53,849 nt of DNA from Betaproteobacteria bacterium (GTDB lineage: Bacteria; Pseudomonadota; Gammaproteobacteria; Burkholderiales; SG8-41), in NCBI GenBank assembly GCA_028291945.1, contig JAQGNH010000350.1:1-53849 (forward strand), given 5' to 3'. Positions within the stretch are counted from its first letter, which is position 1; each line of letters opens with the position of its first letter. This document shows, one piece after another, positions 42,121-50,625 of this stretch. The notes under the pieces were generated by a model, which saw only the letters and a program-made list of their open reading frames with translations, was not told the origin of the DNA and made no database searches. Made by a program: the position numbers and the translations under genes.

Positions 42121-43259
42121 ACGAAACTCCCCATGTCCGAGAACATGACGGCGAAGATGGCGTCGATGAGAATCACGAGCGTAGTGGCCGTGACGACCGA
42201 GCTCGTCGTGCCCTGGCCCAGACTTTCCGTGTTGGGTTTGATGCGCAAGCCGAAGTGACATGCGACCAGTGCGATGAATATACCAAACACGAAACCCTTC
42301 GCGAGCCCCAACCACAGGTTCGCGATGGGAACGGCTGCCGGCAGGCTCATGATGAAATAGCGGTAATCGATGCCCAGCTGCGCCTGCGCCGAGACCATTC
42401 CTCCGATCAGCGCGATGGCGTTCGTCCACAATATAAGCAGCGGCATTGCGATCGCAAGCGCGATCATTTTGGGCAGCACCAGCCTCAGGGTATGGGGAAT
42501 GCCCAGCACGGACAGCGCGTCAAGCTCCTCTGTCACTCGCATCACACCGATCTGCGCCGTCATTGCAGATCCCGATCTACCGGCAACGAGGATGGCTGCG
42601 AGCACCGGACCCAGCTCGCGAATGACCGCCACACCCAGCAGATTCACGATATAGAGGTCTGCACCAAAAGCGCGGAGCTGCTGCGCGGTGAGATAACTCA
42701 GCACCACGCCTACGAGGAATCCGACGAGCGCAGTAATTCCGAGCGCCTGTGCGCCCGTGCGGTAGAGGTTCGCCGAAATCTCCTTCCAAGGGGCGCCTTC
42801 GGGACGGCGCGCCAGTCGGAGCACGTCGAGGGCCACTTGACCCAGCAGAACCACGAAGCCCTGGAGGTGCTCGATAAACGAAAGCGCACCGATGCCGAGC
42901 GCCCGTACAGGGTCGCCGACGCGCCAGCGGCGCGGCTGTAGTGACGTCGGATCCGGGAGCTCTAACTGCGAGAAAAGCGCGGTGTGCTCGGGACGTGCTT
43001 TAAGAAGCTCCACCATGCGCCGGCCCCAGGCGCGCCAAATGAGCAACGCTCCAGCGTGATCGAGCGCCGTAATGCCGGTGAGGTCCCAGCCTGACGCCTC
43101 TTTCGCGCGCTGGGACAGCGTCCCTTCGAGCCCTGGAAGCAGGGGCTCAAGGGCCCGCAGATTCCACACACCGGACAGCTTCGCCCACGCGTGCCCTTGG
43201 GAATCGGCCACCAATTGGAATTCTGGAAGATCAGGGGAATCATCGGCGGCTGGCTGCAT
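42117..43259 (-). CDS. mlaE: MlaE-family permease with fused N-terminal STAS domain
   Basis: A 380-residue protein. Residues 10-105 resemble an MlaB/STAS domain (WAKLSGVWNLRALEPLLPGL, then GWDLTGITALDHAGALLIW). The rest is the MlaE permease with five or six helices; marks are FLVGVVLSYLTAQQLRAFGA, RELGPVLAAILVAGRSGSAM and the EQ-type loop MRVTEELDALSVLGI. STAS-permease fusions are known in the family, and here would replace a separate mlaB. It is the first gene of a leftward unit with ABC ATPase, MCE protein and lipoprotein. No mlaC is present. It is divergent from the phasin gene. Confidence 0.9.
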   Translation of the reverse strand: MQPAADDSPDLPEFQLVADSQGHAWAKLSGVWNLRALEPLLPGLEGTLSQRAKEASGWDLTGITALDHAGALLIWRAWGRRMVELLKARPEHTALFSQLELPDPTSLQPRRWRVGDPVRALGIGALSFIEHLQGFVVLLGQVALDVLRLARRPEGAPWKEISANLYRTGAQALGITALVGFLVGVVLSYLTAQQLRAFGADLYIVNLLGVAVIRELGPVLAAILVAGRSGSAMTAQIGVMRVTEELDALSVLGIPHTLRLVLPKMIALAIAMPLLILWTNAIALIGGMVSAQAQLGIDYRYFIMSLPAAVPIANLWLGLAKGFVFGIFIALVACHFGLRIKPNTESLGQGTTSSVVTATTLVILIDAIFAVMFSDMGSFV

Positions 43260-43390
43260 GCTTTAGGCTCGGGCGAAGCGGGCCGGCTGCCGCACCTGGT
43301 TGATTGGAAGGGTCTTTTGGATGCTATTCGAAGCCCGCGGCAGTTGTCGACAGCGGTTGGTGCTCTGCAATAAAAAAACGGCCCTGCCTC

Positions 43391-43418
43391 TTGACACGCC
43401 CGTCTGCACGCCTATAAT
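43391..43418 (+). promoter_or_regulatory. Consensus sigma-70 promoter of the phasin gene
   Basis: TTGACA at 43391-43396 and TATAAT at 43413-43418 are perfect hexamers with a 16-base spacer. Transcription should start near 43425, about 55 bases before the ATG. The strength fits a highly expressed granule protein. Confidence 0.9.
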
Positions 43419-43479
43419 TCGATTTGTGCATTGCAGCAAAACCAACCGGCCCCAGCGCCACCAAACCAGGAGATACCCA

Positions 43480-44025
43480 ATGTATCAAGCCCCGGAACAT
43501 CTGATTGCCCTCAACAAAGCCAACCTCGAAGCGGCACTGCGCTTTGCCGGGCTCGCCCTTGAAGGTGCAGAACGCCTGATCGACCTGCAGCTGAAAACGG
43601 CCAAGAGTGTCCTCGCCGACGGACTCCAGAGCGCCCGCGTCCTCGCTTCGGTCAAGGATTTCGACCAGTTCGCCGCCCTCAAGGATACGCTGGTTCAGCC
43701 CACACTGGAAAAAGCCACCGCCTACGCAAAAGAAGTCTACGACGTCGCGACCGGTACGCAAGCCGAACTCGGTAAGCTCGTAGAAGAGCAAGTCGCCGAA
43801 TTCAACAGGCAAGTAATCTCAACGCTCGACCAGATCGTCAAAACCGCGCCCGCCGGCTCCGAAGTCGGAATCGCAGCGATGAAATCCACGCTCGCCGCCG
43901 TCAATTCCGGTTTCGACAACTTCACGAAAGTTGCGAAGCAGTTCGGCGAAGCAACCCAGAACAACATCGAAGTCGTCGCCAATCAGACGATCGAAGCGGC
44001 GAAAAAAGCTAAAAAAGTGGCGTAA
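43480..44025 (+). CDS. phaP: Phasin (polyhydroxyalkanoate granule protein)
   Basis: A 181-residue phasin. ATG 43480 has CAGGAGA upstream. The N-terminal phasin 2 pattern is YQAPEHLIALNKANLEAALR; the rest is helical with an Ala/Lys-rich tail (TIEAAKKAKKVA). It coats PHA granules and controls their size. The promoter is consensus and a terminator follows, so it forms a single-gene unit. No PHA synthase is in the window. It is divergent from the Mla-like operon. Confidence 0.94.
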   Translation: MYQAPEHLIALNKANLEAALRFAGLALEGAERLIDLQLKTAKSVLADGLQSARVLASVKDFDQFAALKDTLVQPTLEKATAYAKEVYDVATGTQAELGKLVEEQVAEFNRQVISTLDQIVKTAPAGSEVGIAAMKSTLAAVNSGFDNFTKVAKQFGEATQNNIEVVANQTIEAAKKAKKVA

Positions 44026-44043
44026 GTTAGCTGCCATCAAAAA

Positions 44044-44069
44044 CCCCGGGTAACCGCCCGGGGTTTTTT
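44044..44069 (+). terminator. Intrinsic terminator of the phasin gene
   Basis: A seven-base-pair stem CCCCGGG / CCCGGGG with a six-base loop (TAACCG), preceded by five or more A and followed by six T (44064-44069). It lies 18 bases after the phasin stop. The A-tract and T-tract make it usable in both directions, so it may also serve the convergent gene. Confidence 0.93.
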
Positions 44070-44101
44070 ATGTACTCGACGCAACGCTCATGGCTTGGCT
44101 T

Positions 44102-44845
44102 TCATGCCGGTGAGTCATTCCATTGAAATCCGAGCGTGCTCACACCTTGTTGCAGCACGTTGATCGCATCCGGCACCTGAGTCGCGTCGCCGCGTACGCC
44201 CAGCTCCACGTGACGGTCAGGCTCCATTCGCGGCAGGCTGAAGACTTTGAGCCGCGGATACCGCTCGAGGCACTGGTTCATCAGATCTATCAACTGGCTT
44301 TCGCCTGCACCGCGAACGATGATCGAGCGCTCTGCGATGCGTCCCGGGTCGAAAAGCGCGCGATAGCGCGTGTCGAGGACCCACCCCATCATCGGCCATG
44401 CCATTTGCGGAAAACCCGGTACGAAGTGATGATCTCCCATACTGAATCCCGGGATGCGGTTATACGGATTCGGAATGATTTCCGAGCCTAAGGGAAACTC
44501 ACCCATCATCAGGCGCTTTGGCGTGATCTCCGCACCGAAACGCGCGCGAATTTCAGCTTCAGCCTCAGGGTGAAGCTTCAGCTCGACCCCTGCCGCTTGC
44601 GCTGCACACTGCCGCGTGTGGTCATCGGGTGTTGCGCCGATCCCCCCGAAGCTGAACACCACATCAGCCGAAGCAAAGGAACGCCGCAAGGTCGACGTGA
44701 TCAGCTCCGGCTCGTCAGCCAGATAGTGACACCACGCGAGCTGCAACCCACGCTCGCCGAGAGTCTCGATCACCTTCGCCATGTGCTTGTCCTGTCGCTT
44801 GCCTGACAGGATTTCGTCACCGATGATGATTGCGCCGAAGGTCAT
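44102..44845 (-). CDS. Molybdopterin-binding domain protein (CinA/MoaB-like)
   Basis: A 247-residue protein. The MoCF-biosynthesis domain reads MTFGAIIIGDEILSGKRQDK, then VVFSFGGIGATPDDHTRQC, the CinA-type variant of GGTGxTxxD. The C-terminal part (about 170-247) is not a CinA amidase domain. Such short proteins are often linked to damaged-nucleotide or cofactor repair, without firm evidence. It is convergent with the phasin gene and lies downstream of the CBS gene, with an inverted repeat filling the gap. Confidence 0.88.
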   Translation of the reverse strand: MTFGAIIIGDEILSGKRQDKHMAKVIETLGERGLQLAWCHYLADEPELITSTLRRSFASADVVFSFGGIGATPDDHTRQCAAQAAGVELKLHPEAEAEIRARFGAEITPKRLMMGEFPLGSEIIPNPYNRIPGFSMGDHHFVPGFPQMAWPMMGWVLDTRYRALFDPGRIAERSIIVRGAGESQLIDLMNQCLERYPRLKVFSLPRMEPDRHVELGVRGDATQVPDAINVLQQGVSTLGFQWNDSPA

Positions 44846-44856
44846 TTTTTAAACTG

Positions 44857-44986
44857 CGTGATCCATGACTCGTGATCCGAGTGACTCACAAAGCGCACGT
44901 TCCGCATTAAACGGAAGGCGTGGCTGAAGCGCTGGTGGGCTGTTTCGGTTCTGCGACGAATCACAAATCACGGATCACGAATCATA
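44857..44986. repeat. Intergenic inverted repeat, CGGATCACGA type
   Basis: The left arm (44857-44890) contains ATGACTCGTGATCCG; the right arm (44957-44986) contains CGGATCACGAATCAT, its inverse with one mismatch over 15 bases. Both arms are built from ATCACRA-like units. The element fits the space between the CBS gene stop (44990) and the CinA-like gene start (44845). Confidence 0.8.
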
Positions 44987-44989
44987 GCC

Positions 44990-45418
44990 TTAACTGTGTA
45001 TATACGACTCCAGCTGCTTGATCGTCTGCTCCTGCTCGGCAATCACTTCTTTGACCAGATCGCCAATCGAGACGATGCCGACGAGCTTGTCCGCCTCGCA
45101 CACCGGCAGATGTCGGATCCGCCGCTGTGTCATTAGGCTCATGCAATCTTCGACCGTTTTTGACGGATCGACGGTCACGACGCCGGAGGTCATGATGTCG
45201 CGCACGGCTATGTCCTGCGACGACTTGCCGTGGAGGATGACTTTGCGCGCGTAGTCGCGCTCCGACATGATGCCCACCACGCGTGCGCCATCCATGACGA
45301 GCAGAGCGCCTATGTCTTTCTGCGCCATGAGCTGTAGCGCCTCGATCACTTTCGCACCGGGGTGTATGAAGTGGACGTGACTGCCTTTTGCACTCAGGAG
45401 TTGCTTCAAGCTTTTCAT
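44990..45418 (-). CDS. CBS-domain pair protein
   Basis: A 142-residue protein with two CBS modules (residues 10-62 and 75-130). Marks are GALLVMDGARVVGIMSERDY and MTQRRIRHLPVCEADKLVGI. The pair binds adenosyl nucleotides in relatives. GGGAGG sits just ahead of the ATG at 45418. No other domain is attached. It is downstream of the GGDEF-EAL gene by 60 bases, same strand. Confidence 0.93.
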   Translation of the reverse strand: MKSLKQLLSAKGSHVHFIHPGAKVIEALQLMAQKDIGALLVMDGARVVGIMSERDYARKVILHGKSSQDIAVRDIMTSGVVTVDPSKTVEDCMSLMTQRRIRHLPVCEADKLVGIVSIGDLVKEVIAEQEQTIKQLESYIHS

Positions 45419-45478
45419 GTCAGACCTCCCTGCTCGGAACGTCGAGTCAGTTTAGCAAGAACGACGTGATGCCGTGTA

Positions 45479-48400
45479 TCAATGCCGGGACTGAGGGGTT
45501 TCGGGATCCCCGCCCGGTTCGAGGCCGGAGCGCGCTGTACGCCACGGTCTGAATTGCTCGATGTTCGCGACGCGATTGGGGCCCTGCAGCTGCTGCAGCA
45601 GCATCGCCGTGACTGTTTCGGCAGGCGCAGGTGCACAGAAATAGTTGCCTTGCATGGCGTCGCACGCGATCGTGCTCAGGAAATCCCATTGCTGACGGGT
45701 CTCCACGCCTTCTGCGGTCACCTGCAGATTGAGGCTGTGCGCCATGCCGATGACGGCCCGCGTGAGCTCACCCGCATCTCCGCTCGGCAGCTGCGCGACG
45801 AGCGACCGGTCGATCTTCACCCCGTCGATGGGAAAGCGCTTGAGGCACCCGAGTGAGGAGTACCCCACGCCGAAGTCGTCGACGACGACGTTGGCACCGA
45901 GGTCCTTCACCTGGGCAAGCAGTCTCGCAGCACGCTGCGCATGGCGCATCAGGATGCTCTCGGTCACTTCCAGATCCAGGTACTTCGGATCGAGCGAGGC
46001 GCTGTAGACCGCCTCCCGCAGCCGCTCGATCAGGTTGTCCTGTCCGAACTGGCGCATCGACAGGTTGACCGCGATCTGAACCCCCTTGACGCCTTTCTGC
46101 TGCCACGCGCGCATTTGCGCGCACGCGCTGCGCAACACCCAGTCGCCGATCGCGGTAAAGAGTCCCGCGTCCTCGGCGATAGGAACGAACTCGGGCGGAT
46201 TGATCACGCCGAGTGTCGGATGAAGCCATCGGACCAACGCTTCCACACCGGTCACCCGCTTTTCAGCGATGTTGATCCTGGGCTGGTAAAACACGGTCAG
46301 CTCGCCGCGATCGAGCGCGCGCCGCAGCGCCGCTTCGAGACTCACCCGCTCGATCAGATGTGTATTCATTTCCGGCGAGTGGAACTGATATTGATTCTTC
46401 CCCTGCTCCTTTGCGCGATACATGGCGATGTCGGCGTTTTTGAGCAGGTCTGCTGCGTCCTCGCCGTCCTGAGGATAAGCGGCGATGCCGATGCTCGCGG
46501 TCACGCGGTGCTCTCCATCCCGCAGCAGAAAAGGGTGGTCCACGGTTTCGAGAACCTTGCGCGCGACGTCGATGAGCTGGTTGTCTTCCTCGTAACCTTC
46601 GATCAGCACCACGAATTCGTCGCCCCCCATGCGTCCGAGCGTATCGCCTTCGCGCATGCATTCGCGCAGCCGATTGGCGAGCTCCGTGAGCAGCACGTCG
46701 CCCGCATCGTGTCCCAGCAGGTCGTTGACGAGTTTGAACCCGTCGAGATCGATGAAGAGCACGGCGAGCTGCCGCTCATGACGTTGAGCCTGCGCGAGTG
46801 CCTGCTGGAGGCGCTGGCTGAACATGGACCGGTTGAAGAGTCCGGTAAGCGCGTCGTGGCTTGCGACGAACTGGAGATTGCGCTCCGCCTGCTTGCGCGC
46901 GATGAACTGCGCGATGTGCGAGCTCACCGTCTGTGCCACCTGCAGAACCGTATCTTCCGACTGCCTCACTTCCCGGGCGAAGAATTCCAGCACCCCATAG
47001 AAGTCGCCGCCCACCATGATCGGGAAAGCAAAAGCCGAGCGCAGCCCGGCATCGAGCGCTGCCGAACGGCGCGCAAGCGTGGTTTCAGGTTCGAGGTCGC
47101 TCAACCACACCGGTGCGGCGGTCTCCCACACTCGGCGATTCAGGCCCTCTGATCTTCCCGGACGCTCGACGCGGCTCTGTGACAGTTCCCGAAAAGCGAT
47201 CACCTGCGGTGTCGGCACGTTCCAGGTCTCTGCGCAGCGCAGCAGCAGATTCTGTTTATCGAGTATCCAGCGCGCCCCGTAAACGAAGCCGAATGACTCG
47301 CACAGGGTCTGCAGTACGCCGGGCACGGCCTCCTCGACGCTGTGTGCTTCCGACAGCAGAATCGTGAGCTTCATGATCACGTTCTGCTTCTGTTCGGAGC
47401 GCTTGCGTTCGGTGACATCCGCAACCAGGGTGAGATACCCGGTCGGACGACCGGCGACATCCTGCACCCGGGACGCCGAGACGCTGACGTCGATCGGCTG
47501 GCCATCCTTGCGTACGTGCACGCCTTCGACACCGGATACCGTCTCACCGTCGAGTATGCTGCGTCGGAAACGCTCGCCTTCTGCGTCTCGCTCCGGCGGA
47601 TGGTACGGCACGGGTTTGCCCCGCACCTCCTCCTGTGTCCAACCATAAATGCGTTCGGCAGCGGCGTTCCAGGTCTCCACACGACCTTCGACATCCCTAA
47701 CGATGATTGCCAGCGGCGAGGACTGGATGAGTGCGCCGAGCTTCTGGGAGGCCTGCCGGAGCTGTTCGGCAGTCACGCGCTGTGCATAGACCTGCTCGTT
47801 CAACTGCAGATTCGTCAAGCGCGACGCAGCATGTGTCTCCGACAATTGGGAGACCAGCTCACTGTTGTCGAACTTCATCGCGATCGACTGGCGCACCATA
47901 TCAGACATGAGCGGCGCTGCTCCGAACATCGCTACGAGGAACACCGACAGCAACGCCGCCATGTACAGATGGAGTGTGGTTCCCTGCAGCAGCACCGTCA
48001 CGATCACCGGTGCGACGGCAGGCACGAGGAACACAAGGAAAGCGCGCTTGATCGGTGCGAGCACCAGCGCAGCGGAAATCACTGCGCCACCGATGACGAG
48101 CATCACCAGGAATTCCTGAGGCATCGAACCTGCGGGATACAGCACCGACCCGAGCACACCCCACGATACCCCTGACGCGGCCGCGCCCGCGATGAAGGAG
48201 CGGCTCCATCTATCCGCGTGGGCGTCGGGAGGATTGCGCCGTGAGTAGTCTCGATAGAAGAGGTATCGCACGCCTGCGACGATTGCGACTGCTGCTCCCC
48301 ACAGCATCAATCGGGCTGGCGGCACCACACTCCAGAGTCCCGCGATAATGACGCCTGCAGCAAGCAGAGATCCGACGTATGCATTGCGGGAAAGCCGATA

Positions 48401-48514
48401 GAGATGCCTCACCTGCTCGGCGAAAATAGCATCGGCGCGCGCAGGCTGCTCCGTGCCAGCCGGACCTGGCGGAGTGGTAGTCGCAGGCGAAGCGTGTCCC
48501 TCACCCATATACAT
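45479..48514 (-). CDS. Membrane PAS-GAF-GGDEF-EAL cyclic-di-GMP enzyme
   Basis: A 1011-residue protein. The N-terminal region (about 45-215) has six or seven membrane helices. A PAS domain spans about 258-385, a GAF domain 395-550, GGDEF 560-725 and EAL 735-990. GGDEF is intact (MGGDEF, about residues 627-633) and the EAL motif is intact (VEALVRWLHP, near 757), with downstream metal-site residues DDFGVGYSS and KIDRSLV. It can thus in principle both make and break cyclic-di-GMP; which activity dominates depends on the sensor domains. It appears to be the first gene before the CBS gene. Confidence 0.95.
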   Translation of the reverse strand: MYMGEGHASPATTTPPGPAGTEQPARADAIFAEQVRHLYRLSRNAYVGSLLAAGVIIAGLWSVVPPARLMLWGAAVAIVAGVRYLFYRDYSRRNPPDAHADRWSRSFIAGAAASGVSWGVLGSVLYPAGSMPQEFLVMLVIGGAVISAALVLAPIKRAFLVFLVPAVAPVIVTVLLQGTTLHLYMAALLSVFLVAMFGAAPLMSDMVRQSIAMKFDNSELVSQLSETHAASRLTNLQLNEQVYAQRVTAEQLRQASQKLGALIQSSPLAIIVRDVEGRVETWNAAAERIYGWTQEEVRGKPVPYHPPERDAEGERFRRSILDGETVSGVEGVHVRKDGQPIDVSVSASRVQDVAGRPTGYLTLVADVTERKRSEQKQNVIMKLTILLSEAHSVEEAVPGVLQTLCESFGFVYGARWILDKQNLLLRCAETWNVPTPQVIAFRELSQSRVERPGRSEGLNRRVWETAAPVWLSDLEPETTLARRSAALDAGLRSAFAFPIMVGGDFYGVLEFFAREVRQSEDTVLQVAQTVSSHIAQFIARKQAERNLQFVASHDALTGLFNRSMFSQRLQQALAQAQRHERQLAVLFIDLDGFKLVNDLLGHDAGDVLLTELANRLRECMREGDTLGRMGGDEFVVLIEGYEEDNQLIDVARKVLETVDHPFLLRDGEHRVTASIGIAAYPQDGEDAADLLKNADIAMYRAKEQGKNQYQFHSPEMNTHLIERVSLEAALRRALDRGELTVFYQPRINIAEKRVTGVEALVRWLHPTLGVINPPEFVPIAEDAGLFTAIGDWVLRSACAQMRAWQQKGVKGVQIAVNLSMRQFGQDNLIERLREAVYSASLDPKYLDLEVTESILMRHAQRAARLLAQVKDLGANVVVDDFGVGYSSLGCLKRFPIDGVKIDRSLVAQLPSGDAGELTRAVIGMAHSLNLQVTAEGVETRQQWDFLSTIACDAMQGNYFCAPAPAETVTAMLLQQLQGPNRVANIEQFRPWRTARSGLEPGGDPETPQSRH

Positions 48515-48628
48515 TTCTTATATTTGCACCGGCAGTCCCTGGAGAAGGCAATTTTGACATGACGATGTTGCGCTGAATAGCGCGCCGCGCGCTGCTCGCG
48601 CTGTGAGCTCTCCGCCGGACATAGTGCC

Positions 48629-49501
48629 TCATTGCGGTCCGAGACCTTCGATCACGGTGATCAACGCAGACAGATCGCTGCCCCCTTGCCGGCGGCCGAT
48701 GAGCGCGTTGATGTGCTGCATGACGAGCGCGCCTGCGGGGAGCGCCTGTCCGAGCTCGTGTGCGAGTCCAAGCACGATGTCGAGATCCTTGTGATAGAGA
48801 CGCGCTTCGATGCCCGCCGCAAAATCGCGCTCGACCATGCGTTTGCCGAACAGCTCGAGAACACAACTCGCCGCGACACCGCTGAGCAGCACTTCCCGCG
48901 CCTTCGCAGGATCGATGCCGCTGCGCCGTGCGAGCGTGAGCGCTTCAGCCGCACCTTGCGCGGCGACGAGGAGCGCAAGCTGGTTGCAAGCTTTTGTCGT
49001 CTGACCCGCGCCATGGTTTCCCATGTGCACGATGGTTTTACCGAGACATTCAAACAGGGGTCTTACACGGGAGAATATTTCGGCCTTGCCGCCAACCATG
49101 ATCGAAAGCGTCGCGTGTTCCGCTCCAGCCGGCCCGCCCGAGACCGGCGCGTCGAGCATTTCGACATCTTTCTGTGCGAGCTGCGCGGCCACTGAGCGCG
49201 CTACGGCAGGATCTATAGTTTCCATGTCGACAAGCACTGCCCCGGCGCGTGCTCGATGGATGATGCCGTTCTCGCCCAGCGCGATCTTTTCCAAGTCGCT
49301 CGATGCGGTCACCATCGTGAAGATCACATCTGCATTCGCGGCGACCGCTGCGGGCGAGTCGCAGCGCTGAGCGCCGGCAGCTACGAGCGGAGCCGCGGAC
49401 TCCGCTCGTCTCGCGTAGATGCTCATCTGGTGGCCGTTTTTCAGCAGATTGAGCGCCATCGGCCGACCCATCACGCCTAAGCCTATGAATCCAAGTTGCA
49501 T
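48629..49501 (-). CDS. 3-hydroxyisobutyrate-dehydrogenase-family oxidoreductase
   Basis: A 290-residue beta-hydroxyacid dehydrogenase. The cofactor motif is GFIGLGVMGRPMALNLLKNG. The substrate motif DAPVSGGPAGAEHATLSIMV and the catalytic Lys in GAGQTTKACNQL are present. Members include tartronate semialdehyde reductase (GarR) and succinic semialdehyde reductases. It lies between the GGDEF-EAL gene and an AEC carrier, 122 bases from the latter, all leftward. It may act with the amidase and D-2-hydroxyacid dehydrogenase in breaking down a nitrile- or amide-derived hydroxy acid. Confidence 0.92.
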   Translation of the reverse strand: MQLGFIGLGVMGRPMALNLLKNGHQMSIYARRAESAAPLVAAGAQRCDSPAAVAANADVIFTMVTASSDLEKIALGENGIIHRARAGAVLVDMETIDPAVARSVAAQLAQKDVEMLDAPVSGGPAGAEHATLSIMVGGKAEIFSRVRPLFECLGKTIVHMGNHGAGQTTKACNQLALLVAAQGAAEALTLARRSGIDPAKAREVLLSGVAASCVLELFGKRMVERDFAAGIEARLYHKDLDIVLGLAHELGQALPAGALVMQHINALIGRRQGGSDLSALITVIEGLGPQ

Positions 49502-49623
49502 GTCCGCTCTCGAAAAGTTAAGCGTTACTCGAAACGAATAAGGTTGACGATTCCGGCCTCCGAAAAATATTGCACTTTCGGCCTAGGCCTCGCGACACCG
49601 ATCGTCTGCATGTTTGCGCGGAT

Positions 49624-50577
49624 CTAGCGCAGCAGGCCAAACGCCATCAACAGCGGGAGCGTCAGCCAGAACAATATCGTGCTCCAGCCGATCAGCAGGG
49701 CCGCCGCTGCGGAATCCAGGCGAAATCGGTCAGCCAACAGCAGCGCCGTCATCATAGAAGGTGTCGCCGCTTCCACGACGGACGCGAACTGTGCTTCGCC
49801 GGGCGCTTCGTAGCAGGCTCTCACGACGAGCCACACGATCAGTGGAGCCGCAACGAGCTTCACGGCCGCTGCCGACAGAATTTCCGGGCGGGGCGCAAGT
49901 CGTCGCCAGGGGATCGTCATGCCGAGGACGAAAAGAATCACGGGGATCGTCGCCTGCCCGATCATGTGAGCCGCGTTCACGAGCGGCTGGTACGTAAGTC
50001 CCAGTTGCTGGGACGCTGTTCCGAGGACGAAGGCCCAGATCGGAGGCATCGCGAGCATCACGCGCCACACGGCGGGGTGCGTCTGATCGGTCCTGTGCGA
50101 ACCGAGCCGGGTCGCGATCCAGACGCCCAGACTCCATACGAGCGGCATCGTCATCAACATGTCGTTGAAGACGGCGTAGCGTGTCGCCTCCCGACCGTAG
50201 AAGAAAGTCAGTACGGGTACACCGAGGTTGAACGTGTTGCCGAACATGCCTCCGAGCATGAGCGCCGCGCGCGTGGGATCCGCCAGCTTGCGCCACACGG
50301 GCAGTACATAGAGAAGAACATATAGCAGTCCACCCGATGCCAGGGTCCCGATGCCCACCAGCAGCGGAACCGAGAGCAGGTCAGCGTTTACTGGCGTGGT
50401 CGCAGCAACGGCAAACAATATGCAGGGGTAAAAGAGATATAGAACGAGCCGATTCAATTGCGTGCGCATCACAGCGACGTGAGCGTCCGCAAAAAATCGC
50501 GGCCAGAACGCCCCGGCGGCCACCAGCAGGGTGAGCGGCAGCATCACCTCGACCATCAGGTTGAAAAGCTGCGTCAT
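49624..50577 (-). CDS. AEC-family transporter
   Basis: A 317-residue membrane protein of the auxin efflux carrier family, with nine or ten hydrophobic helices. Marks are NRLVLYLFYPCILFAVAATT (first unwound helix), GGMFGNTFNLGVPVLTFFYG and the second repeat QATIPVILFVLGMTIPW. Bacterial members move carboxylates such as malate and malonate. It is in a leftward run: 48 bases after the amidase gene upstream, and 122 bases before the hydroxyacid dehydrogenase. Confidence 0.9.
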   Translation of the reverse strand: MTQLFNLMVEVMLPLTLLVAAGAFWPRFFADAHVAVMRTQLNRLVLYLFYPCILFAVAATTPVNADLLSVPLLVGIGTLASGGLLYVLLYVLPVWRKLADPTRAALMLGGMFGNTFNLGVPVLTFFYGREATRYAVFNDMLMTMPLVWSLGVWIATRLGSHRTDQTHPAVWRVMLAMPPIWAFVLGTASQQLGLTYQPLVNAAHMIGQATIPVILFVLGMTIPWRRLAPRPEILSAAAVKLVAAPLIVWLVVRACYEAPGEAQFASVVEAATPSMMTALLLADRFRLDSAAAALLIGWSTILFWLTLPLLMAFGLLR

Positions 50578-50625
50578 AAGGGACAGAGCACTGTTACCGC
50601 GTTCCTGTTGCTCAGCGGTGCGCGT

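Noticed and set aside
42121-42429. An extended N-terminus for the Mla-type ATPase
   Set aside because: The extension lies inside the permease gene and is Arg/His-rich; the TTG at 42120 with GGGGAG upstream is a better start.
45941-47152. A 403-codon plus-strand frame opposite the GGDEF-EAL gene
   Set aside because: Antisense shadow of conserved GGDEF and EAL coding.
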